Assembly (NCBI GenBank): GCA_973895155.1
Contig: OZ316894.1
Span: 4,030,001-4,094,000, forward strand
From: Marsupella aquatica
Taxonomy: Eukaryota; Marchantiophyta
Direction of reading: 5' to 3'
DNA length: 64,000 nucleotides
Shown here: positions 22,101-35,339 of the stretch, one piece after another
Position numbering within the stretch: position 1 is the first letter of the stretch
How the letters are laid out: each line of letters starts with the position of its first letter
Translations under genes and position numbers: made by a program
Notes under the pieces: model-generated
What the model was told of the DNA's origin: nothing
Database searches by the model: none
What the model saw: the letters and a program-made list of their open reading frames with translations, nothing else

Positions 22101-22697
22101 CCACCGCAGCAGAAGAGACAGAACTCCAAAAGACAGGCCAGTGAAAAGGAACCGGTGGGGTACTTAAGAGTGACTCCGCGATAATAACCAATCAGTCTAG
22201 CCTGCAGTGTCACTTCAACTCCTAAAAGGGAATGACGTTCACCTGGAGTGGATAGATGGAACTTACAGAATTTCTTCATGTATTTAGTTCCCACAGTCCG
22301 GCCCATGTACCATAGTCAAAGGACATGTTATTGAGAGCCTCTGCAGAAGTGGATTTACCAACCATATCCTTAAACAATGTAGGGCCCAATCCTTACGAAG
22401 GTAAAATCCAAGCCTATGGTTGAGCTCCAAGAAATCTTTCCATAGGTTCTAGCAAACCATTGCTCTGAGGGGTGTGCCATACTTTCTCAGTATGTCTGTC
22501 CACACCTCAGGTAGAGGAGCGCCAACTAAAATGTGAGCTGGTTTAAGATAATCTAGTTGCTCCTAGTGACGGCTGTGTTTTGCAGTAGGAAGTGCACCCC
22601 CTTACCAGACACCTGCTGAGACGGTCCATATGCAGTGTCCACCCTAAACACTGGCCATAACTTTTGACACGGAGACTGTCTGCTTGAGCCACGTAAA

Positions 22698-22955
22698 TCC
22701 TGTCAGGAGAAGAGGTTACAGGTGAGTAACCATTTCTACAGGGGCCTGCTATAATCATAATCTGGTGTCCTGAAAAGTTGAGCCGGTAACCTCTTTCCGG
22801 GCAGGAGTTAAGTATGCTAATGCAGGGCAGGGCTGGGGTTATAGGCTGTAACCTGCTCGCAGATATTCAAAAAAGCTTCCCGGCTGCCGCTGGTCAGTTT
22901 CTTTTCATATTCCTGACGCAGGGTTACAGCCTAGTAACCCTGCGCCCAGACCTGC
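22698..22955. mobile_element. Foldback element, 258 bp, absent from the matching site in copy A
   Basis: The copy A block reads straight through here (CTTGAGCCACATAGACCG near 9285), so this is an insertion. The right half (22821-22955) is a long imperfect inverted repeat beginning TGCAGG and ending CCTGCA. The left half begins TCCTGTCAGGAG. A second copy lies in the opposite orientation at 62724-62993. No protein is encoded. Confidence 0.75.
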
Positions 22956-24470
22956 ATTACCCTATACATAGACCGTCTGAGGATCGAAAACCAATCACAT
23001 AATGACGAGATGATCACAACCGTTGGCCAGAGTACGATCTACGCCAGTTTCCCCCCCCCGCACCCCCTCCCGTAGATGACACGCTGGTGGCGGTCATTGG
23101 GCCCGGGTTGAAAGATGCTGTCCCGCTAGGTTCAAACCCTCGTTTAACTTGACGGTGAAGTTGACGCAACCTGACCGGCCAACAACGCCCATTTGACACA
23201 TATTCTGAATTATCCCCCGGGCATTCTCTTACTTTCCCGAACTTTCCCCCAAACTGGTCCTAGGGTCCCCCGGATTACCCCGGTCTAGCTAGCCGGTCAA
23301 CCCGTTCCCCGGACTCCTCCGGTCTAGCCAGCCGATCCCCCGGTTCGAGGTCGAGGCCGGGGCCGGGTCGGGGTCGTGGCCGGGCAGGGTCGAAATTGGT
23401 GACGCCGGGTTCGAGAGAAAGTTAGTAAAATAAGCTTGTGCGAACTGCAACACACACTTGATTTAATATATTTATTTGAATCCTTCATTCCCAGTAAAAT
23501 GTCTCCCATAACTTCTACATGCAGAGGGAGGCAGCACGAACTGGTCCGGGCAATTCTGAATTAGCAGATCGGATCTTCGTCCGACCCCTGCACGGCCAAA
23601 GACCTTTAATTTCCTGGTGGGGTTGGAACCAAGAACTCCACCAAGAAATGTGGCCACTTCAGAGGATTTTTTTACAGAGGTTGAGCATTCCCTTCACATC
23701 GTGAAGGCTTGTCTCGATTATGAGCGGCTGATCGAACAGTCAGGCCACTTCAAAATTGGTCCATCGAACATTCTTTTGGGTAGATGGCAGTTTTGGGGCT
23801 CACTGCCCACCATTGCGTGCTGTCCTGGCCTGTTAGAATGTCTCCAGCACAGATCCCTTACCAATCAGATCACTCACATCGTATGAGGCTGCTCATGTAG
23901 ATTCAGAAGTTCTGTTAACGGCTTCTGGCCTCAAAGAGATGCCTTGACTCGTACTTAACCAAAGCTAATCCATTGCACGTTAACTCACCTGTAATAGAGC
24001 TTGATCCGTATGCTCTTTGCCTACTCGTCGGTGACAACGGACGAAACTGCATGTGACAACGGACCAATCTGCGACTCCGCATTGTGTTTGATGCTGACCA
24101 GCGATAGGTTCTCCCTCGCCTTTATTTACAGAACTAGCAAAGAGAACATAGAAGCCGAGTTATTCTATTTTGGGTCGGGAAAGGAGTATGTAAAATGGGA
24201 ATAAAAGGGAGTTCCGAGAGAGTGTTCCATTCATTGTGGCATCTTGTATTCAGCTTCGTGAATCGCCTGGAGGATTACTTCGTGTTGTCAAGTAAGACAA
24301 TAGACGGACATTTCGTTCAGAAACGTGACATTTCACATTTCATTCTGTTCACTGTGAAGCTTGTGCTACTGTACAGTGGGTATCGACTTTTGCGTGCAAT
24401 TTGGTGGCCGGGTAATCAAAGGCGTTGAAACCAAAGAGTTTTCGTCGTCGTGTGCGATATAGGCAAGGAG

Positions 24471-24881
24471 ATGGCCTTGTTTAATGGGCCGATGGAAGGT
24501 CGTGCCACCCAGCACAACTTAGCTGGGTTGCTGGATGCCTCTGTCGAGAAATATCTCGATGACATTTTTAAGAGTATTGGCAAGGAGCTCGCTATAAGTC
24601 ACCTTGGACCCTCGGATCAAACTGTTCGTGGAGTTCTTCATTGTGAGTCGGGTGATTCTTTGCTTGGAGCGATCGGGGCACCCTTGGCAAGACAAGGTGT
24701 GATTGGCGGAAGTGGCGACTTCGGACATCATGTGGGTGATTGTATTTCTTGGATATGTAAGACGCCTGAGGAGGGGGGCCCATGCGCTGCTGCTTTCTGT
24801 AGGCTGTGTACCCAGTCCGGAGCACTGTTCGCATCCATATGTATCTCAGACTTCGGTTGTTGTATCGGATGGGACTATTAG
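24471..24881 (+). CDS. Hypothetical frame present in both duplicated blocks (copy B)
   Basis: The counterpart of 10786-11193, about 136 residues from the shared MALFN start. Relative to copy A it has an extra four residues (AISH) and lacks four others. Function is unknown, and the same doubts about coding status apply. Confidence 0.3.
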   Translation: MALFNGPMEGRATQHNLAGLLDASVEKYLDDIFKSIGKELAISHLGPSDQTVRGVLHCESGDSLLGAIGAPLARQGVIGGSGDFGHHVGDCISWICKTPEEGGPCAAAFCRLCTQSGALFASICISDFGCCIGWDY

Positions 24882-26260
24882 CTAGCTAGCTAACCTAATT
24901 GGGTTAGAATTACATTCCTTAGTGGGTTAGATAATTAAGTGGTCCGACTACAAACCACAACTGGATTCAGTCGTCCAGGATGTATAACATTAAGAGATGC
25001 TATTGGATCACAAATGATGTAAATAGAATTTTTTTCCGGTGGTTTCATGAGCCAATTGGCAGAAATGATCTCATTCCAAATTATTCCAATCATTTGCTAC
25101 TTCAATGTGTTGCTCAACTATTAACTCAAAACTTACGGACCCTACATTATTACTGGAAGTTCATGTCATTCCTATGAGGCTGCTCGAAGTTTTCAATGGA
25201 AGAACACTCAATAACCTTGGAGCTGATGAAACCTGAAGAAACCTTCCGTCCTCTGCTCGCACCCCCGTCTGAAGCTCGTGAGTCAACTCCACTTCTTCAT
25301 CAGGCCTCCCCAACTTGACCCAAACTTTCGGTGCAGTCGGGGTCGTCATAGGGGCCAGATCGGTGGTCTCCATCCAGTCACCGTTGGAATTGAAGCACGA
25401 ACGTTACTTACCACCTTGACCGTCTTGTGTACATCTCCTTCGGATCTTCTCCCTTACGCCGTGCCATCCGTCATCATCACTCTGTTCCACCAGATTTCTC
25501 GGGCAGACCCAATTTCGAGAAAGTTTGCCGTTCTGAAAACGGAACAAACAGCTCAGGGTTGTGCGTGACCGTTTGCATGGACAACTTGTGCAGAGCTAAA
25601 TTCTGCTGAGTGGGCCGAAAGCTGATCGAGTCAAAGGCATTGTAGTCCTTGTCCGTGCCTCCAATCTGGCTTTATGTCGGGGAAATATTTTCATTGAATT
25701 CATTGGGCATAGAATATTTTCATTGACTTCATTGGGCATAGCGCAGCTGCAGTGCAGGCAAGTCCTTCAATCTTCTACTGGGGAAGCTATCCAATAGGGC
25801 TACTACGTAGCCATTTCCTGGAGGTTTGCCATTTCCTGGAAGGTTCCCCTGACTGAAATGTTAGGGGCCGCATTGCGCACGAAAAATCTGCAATTCCCGC
25901 GAACCATGGTCGTCAGTAACTCGTGAGGTCGGGGCACCAACGTCCTGGCAAAGAATCGTTGTGCAAGAAATGCATCTTTCACGAATGGTCAGCGCTCTTT
26001 TAAATATCAATGGTGGGCACTGTTCTGCGCGGGCGTGGTGTGGCCCATCTCAAAGTAAAACCCGGGCGAGGCAAATTTGACTGATGGGCACATTTTCTCC
26101 AGCACCAGTCCTAAAATTCTTTGGAATTTGCAAATTTGAGACACCCTTTCCTCCGCCTGCAATGCGTGTTGGCCAATATCTGATTTGCGTGACTTTGGAG
26201 TCCAATATTGTAGAACCAGGCTACATTAATAGGGAAGCAAAATTGCTGGGTGAAGTTCAT

Positions 26261-27929
26261 GAGGTACTCCTTCGTCGCCTCCAGCTAATCACAAAAGCCA
26301 GTTGCAGCTGCCCCAATTATATCCCGAGATTTTTCAGATAATACTCTAAGCCACTTCTTCATCTTTGACAAGTACGAGATTCACAATGCAATGACAGCGG
26401 GGGTGACGGCCCTTAAACGACCCATCATCCAACTTACAAATCGCAGAAGTCAAGCCCTTAAACGACCTATCATCCCACATACAAATCGCGTCTGCTTTTT
26501 ACAGTCAAGCAAATGTGTGCCACTTGATGAAGACTATCCTAATGAAATGGTGAATGTTCGAAAAGGACGGTCGGCTTTAAAGATATCTGAAGACCTCACA
26601 ATAAAAATTCAGTAAAGATACACTCAATTCAATTGGAACCTGAGAAGTCTTCTCCAAAAGCACAATAGTTTTTGGGGAGATTCTAACCCAAAAAGTGGTC
26701 CAGAATCTCAAAAAGGGTGTTCTTGTTGGGCCAACCTGCGAAGTGACTAGAAGTATACTAAACGGAAATTGAAAAAGTCACAGTCACAAGGTCTCACTGA
26801 AAATCTCAAAAGAGTACCAGTGTCTACAATTGAGATTTCACCCTAGATTTCACAAAATCTTAAATATATCAGACCTCTGGATCGTTTTCATCCAATGAAA
26901 AGTGTCCTAAAGTGGGTCTTCCAATGCATCAAATGCACTTATTCATTCAAGGCCAAACGAAACAATTATTAGAGAAAGAACTTCCTTACTTAGGATTGAT
27001 TCCTAAGCAGGCGTTGGGAATGAATACTGTGGAAATTGTCATATTGAAACTTACAAGTTTTGCACAAGAAAATATATTGCTTAAAGGCCTCACTCAAGAA
27101 TAGCGCAGTTGGATTCTTATAGAAACCAGGTTTATTAACTTGACCTCATTTCATCTTTGTCGTGGTATGCTTGCCCTACTTGGTTGTGGAAGATTAAAGA
27201 AACCAATTAACATTTTCCTATTGTGCTTGGAGGAATGTCGTGGGGCAAATGTAATTCTCCTTGCATTTGAAACAAAAGTTGACATACTGGACAAAAGAAT
27301 TATCTATAGGTGCTTGTGAAGCGTGGAAATATTTTTGTGATGCAAATTGAATTAAAAAGTTCTGGACATTTTGATGTAAACAGACACTTTGCAATGTGTG
27401 CATTATTTTCAAAATTAAAAAGTAACCAAACAATAAGGGAATATGTATTTAGCTTCTCACAAGCATTTAACCACACATAAGTAAGGGTAAGACAAAGCGA
27501 CAGATACATTATAGAATTTTCCAGTCTATTAAATTGAAATTTTACACAACTTACAGATAATAACGCATTTTCAAATTCTAAAAAATAGAATTTGTAGATA
27601 TTGTTTTCATGTTTTAGTTTGTAGACTAAGAATGGGGGGTTTATTTTTCCTGGTTTACTTTTCGTGGGGCCATGAGCATACACAACGACCAGAAGGAAAT
27701 GAGCGAAAAGCACAACAGCATAGGTACCCAACTAACACTAAACACACCAGACGGCAATGAGAGAAAAGCACAACTTCAGTATAAGTATTCAACTAACAGT
27801 CAACACATAACTACTTTCAAAACACGGGACAACATTCAACATAAGCTGGTCAGACGCTCATGATGTATCCCCTTGAATTGGAGCCTTCATTCCAGAAGTC
27901 ACTAGGCAGCTTCCTTGTTTCGCACGCGC
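26261..27929. other. Gene-poor spacer between copy B block and copy C block
   Basis: I see no convincing gene. It has a short direct repeat at 26405-26500 (CCCTTAAACGACC-x-ATCATCC twice) and another near 27690-27770 (GGAAATGAGCGAAAAGCACAAC and a variant). The rest is AT-rich with no conserved frame. Confidence 0.5.
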
Positions 27930-28275
27930 CATCCATCCACACCCAATTGTGAAGTGGCCTGATTGTTCGGTAAGCCGCTCACAATCGAGACAAAGCATTC
28001 ATGCTGTGAAGGGAATGCACGACTTCTCTAAAAAATCCTCTGAAGTGGTCACAATTATTGGTCGAGTTCTTGGTTCCACCCCCACCAGGAGATTAAAGGT
28101 CTTTGGCGTGCAGATCGGAAGAAGATCCGATCTGCTAATTCAGAATTGCTCCAGTTCGTGCTACCTCACTCTGCATGTAGAAGTTTTGAGCGACATTTTA
28201 CTTGGAATGAAGGATTCAAATAAATATATTAAATCAAGCGTATGTTGCAGCTCACACAAGCTTATTTGACAAGCT
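27930..28275. repeat. Inverted copy of the upstream block (partner of 9740-10060 and 23430-23750)
   Basis: Read in reverse complement, this segment follows the A and B blocks from the GAAGTGGCCTGA...GTTCG stretch through the GATCCGATCTGCTAATTCAG stretch. It shows that copy C arose as an inverted duplicate that included upstream DNA. Confidence 0.8.
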
Positions 28276-28439
28276 TTCAGTCATATGAAGCTGAGCATTT
28301 CCATTCTGACAGATCGATGATGATTTCTCGGAAAGTTGTTCGTGGACCGGACGTTTACATACGGTATGCAAAACATTCAAACTAAATTACATGAGGGTAA
28401 GTTACGCGCTGCAAGAATTACCTGGAAGACCCTAAAAGT

Positions 28440-28974
28440 CGACCCTCCAGGAACAACTCAGACCACTTCTTCCGTTGTACAGTAGATTCACAGTGGGGCT
28501 CAACCCAGCCAACGACCCAGACCCCTTCTTCTGGTCTAGACTGAATGTTTGACTAAACTGCAACAACAAAAAAGTGATCTGAAAGTGCATCAACCAAAGT
28601 CAAACAGAAGAATCTAGATGTGAGACAGCGAACGATCTAAATAAGCTGCTAGACTGAACTAAAGTCCACTAAATTCAAGCTGACACCCGGATCACTCAAT
28701 CGGCTTTAGACTCTTTGGGTGAGCAAATTGTCTAAATAGATAGCTAGAGTCAATTAAAGTCAACTACAGCCACGCTCAGACCCGGATCACTGAATCGGCT
28801 TTAGATTGATAGCTGAACTCATTGCAATCACCTATATAAGCGAGAGAGCTCCGAGCTAAAATACATTCAGAATGTCTTTCACTACTATTGACTCTCTCAA
28901 ACTTGTCGCTGTCTCTATTCGCACAAGCGCGCAGTATCGTGAGCCTGGAAGAGAAGATTTCCAGCGAAGTAACT
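28440..28974 (+). promoter_or_regulatory. Promoter region of dioxygenase copy C
   Basis: A TATA box TATATAAG lies at 28833-28840, 135 bp before the ATG at 28975. AGACC-type motifs occur at 28460-28478 (right half degenerate) and 28519-28537. Several AAAGTCAA and TTGAC words occur between 28590 and 28780, with a repeated CCGGATCACTCAATCGGCTTTAG segment (near 28688 and 28781). Confidence 0.6.
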
Positions 28975-31488
28975 ATGGCGGACGTGATGAAACCGTTTGA
29001 GCTCAAGAAACCAGACAGTGCGAGACCTCATGCGGAACCTTTCAGGACCCCGGGCAAGACATCGTTCATCTGGCCTGAAGAAAACAGACCGGACATCGCG
29101 CATGACTATTACGATTTTGAGCTTCCCGTTATCGATTTGTCACCAGTGGTCAAGTTGCAGAGCTTGCGGAGAGAGATTGAGCAGTTGGACGGAGACGCGA
29201 GTACTCGGAGCGGTTTGGAGGCAGAGATCAAGGCCTGCGAGGCAGCGAAGTCTGATGTCCAGAAGGGGATCCGAGAAGCTTTCGAGGAGCACGGATTCTT
29301 CCAGATAATCAATTGCGGCTTTTCCCTGGAAGCTGTTGAGCAACTCAAGGAATCTATTGGAGAAATATTTGACCTTCCTCTTGAGGTAAGAACCACACTC
29401 TACTTGCGAGCTGTAATCTTACCGAAGCCAGAATTTTAGCAAAGAATTCTCCTGGCCTGCATGTCGACGCTTCTGTGTTATTGTAGTTTGAAATAAAATT
29501 TCGAAATACTGTTAATTACTGACTATCTAATTGTAACTACTCCTTCAGGGGACGTCAGGGCCCGTCTGGTTTTGCGGTAGATTTTCCTTTTAGCTGAGCT
29601 TGTGACTCAAACCATTAACACGGTTAGCACGATAGCCAGAGGATCTGATAGCTTTTACTCTGCTTCTGATGAGAAGAGCTCGATCAACAGCATTTGTCTT
29701 CTGTCCCAAGAAACCTCTTTATTTCATAGCTTGCTCGTGCACTAACAACCGTGCGATATCTTCGAAGTTTTAATTGTTTCTATTCTTTCCAGTCGAACTT
29801 CCGATCGATGGCTCTCCAGATCTAGTAGGCAACTTTCTCCCATCGTACACGGTCACGCGGTTAAATTTTACACCCTAGCATCATTGTTCTCCGACAATGT
29901 GACAAACCCAGACCCGCACGTCATCTAGATCTCGTGGTGACAATAAAACAGTATCGACAAGATCATAGTATTCTGATCCGTTTTTATTGAATTGCAGGAG
30001 AAGATGAAAGTGCTAAACGAGATAACCCCTGGCGCGCCCACATTCCCTGGCTACCTGCCCATGAAGCGTGACCCACCGTACAGCCGGAAGATCTTTTCTT
30101 ACTTATGGAGCGAAGGATTTGACATCGAGTCACCGGAGACGAATTATCCTGGCAGACTGGACGAGATCGTAAACACTCTCTGGCCGGGTGGCCCCGAAAC
30201 TAACTTGAAGGGTCATTTATTAAGGTGAGCTCGTTTCTCCTCTAAGGTACTTCAGGTTGCCAAAATGCCGTCCTTCGGGGACTTTGCGAAAGTGTCAACT
30301 ACTTAGAGGATTCGCCAAAGGTCTGCTCAAAGTTGCATGTTCTAGAGTTAGCACTGTAGTTCTACGGACAGCCTGATCACAAAAAACTGAGAAATTCATT
30401 AACATGTTCATCTAACTAGCAGCCATCGTTCACATTGGATCATATCTAGCGCCGAGGAGTACGGAAAGCAATCAAGCAGGGTGGTCTTTCTGCTAATGGA
30501 CTTGATAGTCTCTAGCATTGGAATCCCGGAGCCGGAGAAAATTGTGAACGAGTGGTTGGGTGATCGGAATAACCGACAGGTCATTGGCAAGTTTCGAGTG
30601 AACAACTTCCCCATCTGCGACTTTCCCGAAATGACTTGGGGACTTCCATGCCACACGGACCCCGATGTTTTCACCATTGTGTACCAGGATGCAGTGGGGG
30701 GCCTGCAGCTTCGTTTCAGAGATGGGACCTGGCATGGAGTGCGCCCTCGGGCTGGTGCTTTTATCGTCAACTGTGGCGACTTTCTGCAGGTGCTTCCTGC
30801 ATTCTGAATCCTTGAATTGAAAATTTGAATTTCACGTTCCTTATTTCTGAACTTTTGAATGATCGAAACCTGTACTGCTTTGGCATGTGGAGCTCTCGGT
30901 TGAGCTAATCTATTCTTGGAAGAAAGCCAAGATGCTCGATTTCCCTGTGGCCCAGAAGAGGGGCCGCCCCAAAACATATGTCACCTAGTTCGTTCTCACT
31001 GACCTCTGATGGAGTTCAAGTATCTTAGATGCTCCATTCAATTTCCTGTGCTAAGGAAAGTGTCGGTGGACAAGCTTTGGATTGAGGCATGTACTTGAGG
31101 GAAGGGAATGTCTCGTCCATCAATACGAAGAGTTTTAGCATGCGCTTTTCTGAATCAAATTTTGGCACCTCCCTCTCGTGAGCTTTGCTGGGCACATGCT
31201 TGACGAAGTGTCCGTCCTTCGTTTGTGCAGGCTTGGACAAATGGGAGATTTCTAAGCGCAGAGCACCGGGTGGTGGCCAATGAAAAGAGCAGGCGCATGT
31301 CAATTGCAGCCTTTGTGCCAGGCGAGATGAATTACGTTGTCCGTCCGAGACCAGAGTGTGTGGACGCCGAGCACCCTATTCGATACAAGCCATTTACATC
31401 GGTAGATTACAAGAGAGCATTTTTGTCTCTTGGTGTCAATAAGGAAAGAGGGGAGCTCCTGGAGAGAGCTTTTGGCATACCAGCTTGA
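28975..31488 (+). CDS. 2OG/Fe(II) dioxygenase copy C, four exons, apparently intact
   Basis: This is probably a cytosolic oxidase or hydroxylase of specialised metabolism in the plant DOXC class; the substrate cannot be read from sequence. Exons are 28975-29385, 29998-30224, 30450-30789 and 31231-31488, giving 411 residues. DIOX_N begins near residue 45 (PVIDLSP), is followed by a Glu/Arg-rich insertion, then GFFQIINCG, where cysteine replaces the usual histidine of NHG. Iron ligands are H281, D283 and H338, and R348 with S350 form the RxS motif. The intron 2 acceptor differs from copy D: the AG used there is lost (ATCAT) and the next AG, 6 nt downstream (TATCTAG), keeps the frame and drops two residues. 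Its 3' flank is an inverted match to that of copy B. Confidence 0.88.
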
Positions 31489-34400
31489 TGTTAAAATGTC
31501 GAACATATTTGAGAATGGATTGGACATAACAAGGTGGCAAAAGTTGAAATTAAACAAAGATCCGAAAAGAGATCCAAATAAATGCACAATTTAGTCTTGT
31601 ACACATTGGTGTATGACAGAATTATTAAGTTTCCCAGGCATCCAGTTTCTCTTTCAAAGTGAAGAAATATACTGCCCAGATGTTATCTATTGATGACCTA
31701 CCGTAGTATTCCAAGTTCCTTACAAGATAGTAAAAAGTGAGATCTAGAGTACTCTTTGCATTCTTAATGCCCTCGGTGTCCAAATTTGGATCAGGGATTT
31801 CTCCCCTACTTAAACATAGGAAAACAAAATAATGTCTTAGTCTTTAAGTGTATTATTGAGTGCCCTGTTTAAGAGGGCAATAATTAATATGGAAAATGAT
31901 AACATTTCAAGACTCAAGCTATAGCATTCCGGATAGCATTGTTTCTATTATGGCACACAATGGGCTGTTACCAGGGAGTGCCTACATTAAAAAAAATTGG
32001 AATCTTACCGACCCTTCATGATTTTTTCTGTTTAATGTATGGAGAAAATTTTGAGTGCAACATTTAGTTATCTGGTTAGGGCTAATAAATAGTAGAAATA
32101 AAACTCTCTTGGACTTTTAGTGTATTATAGTCCTTTTAGTATAGTATGGCATTATGGCAATAACAGCCCCTCCAAACTTGAGCTAGACCCCTCATTTAGA
32201 ATACTAGGTTCTTCCATTGTGAATTAGAATACTAGGTTCTTCCATTGTGAACTATTGCAGGAATGACATGGACTTCAAAGTTCCTGCAGTGAGAGCAAGT
32301 GAGATAGCTCTAGAACAAACAGTGGTTCAAAGTTTTTCCAAGTAATAATATAGGGATAATTTCAAACAGTAATAGAGCAACAATTTGAAGTAGCAGCTAT
32401 TGATTCACAAAAGTCGTGACATAGGGGTGTGGTTTTTAACAAGTGCCTCAATTCAAATATTATTTTGGAACGCTATTAAATGTGCTTGAGCTACATCATC
32501 GTTTAGAAGCCCGTTTAGAAGCGACCTCTTTAATCTAAACCTTGGTGCATACTGCTGACTCAGGGGGGGGGTCAGGGGGGGGGGTCATTTACACGGAAGT
32601 GACACATCAAGTGCAACAAAATATGAGCTCATTTAAATAGGTGTAGCAAAAGATTTCCAATTTTTTGTGGAATTACAAATAGGGCATGGTTTTATTGATT
32701 GGTTGAATTATTTTAAAGAACAAATAGACTTATTTAATTATAAAAACTATTTTTATAAGTTTTGAGAGGATTTTTATTTTAAAAAATGGCAAAATGTAAA
32801 GAAAAAAATGGTGCTGCAATAATAATTCACCTATTTGAATGGATTACTCGAATGCTCTTCTTGACAGGGACAAGTCAGATCAAGCAACTGATGGAAACAT
32901 TTCGGGTATGCAACTCTCCTTTCTATAAGGCAAGTTTATAAATAATTCCTTATAATGGCTTTATATCCAATTGACCTAATGAAGTTTCATTTTAGTCTAC
33001 TAAAATCTTATACAGGCTCTCAACTCAATGTATCCAAATATGTCACTTTAAAAACAATTGAACTTGTTTTGATATGGAAAATTTTGATCTAAACCAAATT
33101 ATATGGTTTTTTATTAATACAGGAGTCTACAACCAAACTAGCCAGCTTTGGGGGCATTTTATTAAAATTAAAAATTAAAAATTACAAGAAGTGTAGGAAT
33201 ATCTTCTAATTTTATGTTAAAAAATAAGAAAACCAAACCTTTAATATGACTTTAAACTTTTAAAAAGTGGGAAACCCAAGTTTTTTCAGATCATCAATGT
33301 TAATTTTTCTTGTAGCCAACATTTTAGTCCATATAAAAATGTAGACTCTTGTCTATTATACAAGAGTTACTTGGGGAGTTACCTACCCGGGGACAACTTA
33401 CAACCTAGAAGAACTTTTGAACATATAATAAAATCTAGAAGTTCTCCTCAAGCTAGAAAGATTGGAGAAAATTTTCAAATTGAGAATATAATTTTGAATT
33501 TGAATAAACTAATTATGGATTACTCTAGACTGAGTTTTTTGCCCCTATCAAGTTAGAATATTATTGCAATATTCCAAAATTTTGATTAAAGTAACCCTAA
33601 TGTTCTTATAAGACTCAGATTTTGATTTGAAAGACTCTAAAGTTCTTACACAGAAATTTCTGAGTCCTCCCTTATAACCAGTAAAATGACTACATTCTTT
33701 GTTGCAAGTGATGTGCCAATTTAGTGTTGCAAGTGATGTGCCAATTTAGTGAAAGTGAAACCCCTAGAGTACACACAGAACCCTTGTTATAAGGGGATTG
33801 AACCTAGGGCTTACATGCAATTTGAAAAAGGAACATAAAAGAACTCAATATTTTCCCACCCCTTTTGCAACACCTTAAAAATTATTTGTGGCTCAATTGT
33901 ATTACTTACTATTTTAATCCTGGAAGATTAAAATGGTCCAGCTGGACTACTCGTTTTTGTAACGCAAGAAAGTAATAAAGCTCTAACCAAATCCGGTCAG
34001 CTAGCTGCGCATTTCTGTACAACTTACAAGAGACCTTTGAACTAGGTGAGGATGTGAACAGAGCTCATACACTTGGACATGACAAATTGTATCCTACAGC
34101 CGGGAACATCGCACCCACCCTTCTCAAATAGCTTAAATATCCAAAATGATAGCTAGCCATCTGGAGCATTTTATAGCCCACAGAATCACCAAATTTGTCC
34201 TAAACGCTGAACACCTTCAATGGTTATCCTCATGGTTACTCCATTGAATTGTAACCACCATTGGCATCAACTTATACATAGAAGTTGGTGCATAATGAAT
34301 GGTAGCATAAGACTCCCAGAAAATAGAATGAAATGTGAAATATCTGGACTGGTTTACGAACAAAATGTCCCTCTTCTTTTACTTGACATCACAAAGTAAT

Positions 34401-35335
34401 TCTGCCAATGCATAATTCACGATGGTGAATACATGATTCCACAAATTGAATGAATTTAATATTTTTTAGGTTACATTTTGCTATCGATCTATCTCAGTCT
34501 ATAGATCTAGGCTGCAACAGAGTCAATGTTTTCCGAATAAGGAGAAATGGGATTAGCCCAGAATGTAACAAGGAAAACCGAGGGGAAAGTTACTCAATAT
34601 AGTAATACTAAAAAATGGATGAATTACCAGTTTTATTAAAAGATAAAGTAAGGTTGAATCAGTTTTGTTACTAAATAATACTATTTTACTAGAATGAAAA
34701 AGTAAGTATTGACCACTAAACCAGCCTAAGAGTGTGCTTTTTACAATCGCAATTCTAATAGGGAGTCTCAAAATTTGTCCTTAACAAGATAAAGTCCTCC
34801 CATAACTCAAGTATCAAGTTATGGGAGCTGATCTTCAGCTACCGTAAGTAAAGTTTGCAGACTCAACACTTAACCTGTAATTTTCCTGCAACTTTAGGCA
34901 AAAATCCAGAAATCTGGAAATCCGGGACTCCAAAATGTTACAACTAAAGACAGGTGGAATTTGCTCCTGATGTGGTGATTGCTGTTTCATTTGAGATGGC
35001 AATTGATCAAGAATTGAAGAAAAAATATTATAATTATGCTATGAGACAGGTCAACTAACTCATGCCTTATAAGACATGTCAATATCTAGGTTACCACCCC
35101 CATTTTCTAAATTCTATAAGTGGGTCCCATAACTCAAGTTTCAAGATATAACTCACGCCTTATGGGGCGGGTCAACATATGTTATCATCCCATATATCAC
35201 CAATACATAACCTTCACTAATGAGACAGCTCCTAACTTTCACTAATGAGAGAGCTCCTAATTGAGCCTAACTTTCAGTAATGACCAAGCTTTCAGTAATG
35301 ACCGAGCTCCTAATTGAGCCTAACTTTCACTAATG
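31489..35335. other. Long AT-rich spacer between dioxygenases C and D
   Basis: Positions 31490-32210 mirror the 3' flank of copy B. The rest shows no conserved frame. Two guanine runs of nine and ten bases (32563-32571 and 32575-32584) stand close together. Near 33710-33750 a short phrase (GTTGCAAGTGATGTGCCAATTTAGTG) is tandemly repeated, and ACTTTCA-TAATGA phrases recur at 35215-35340. Confidence 0.6.
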
Positions 35336-35339
35336 ACCC

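Larger units (their letters stand above)
20344..26260. repeat. Segmental duplication, copy B block
   Basis: This is the counterpart of 7323-12205 plus 17363-17720. It lacks the Copia element and the Harbinger element, which shows both to be later insertions in the A block. Over 9450-10500 against 23140-24190 only scattered single-base changes are visible. Confidence 0.9.

Noticed and set aside
22698-22955. Helitron interpretation of the foldback element (TC start)
   Set aside because: The 3' end lacks a CTRR terminus and the A/T insertion context is not consistent between the two copies.
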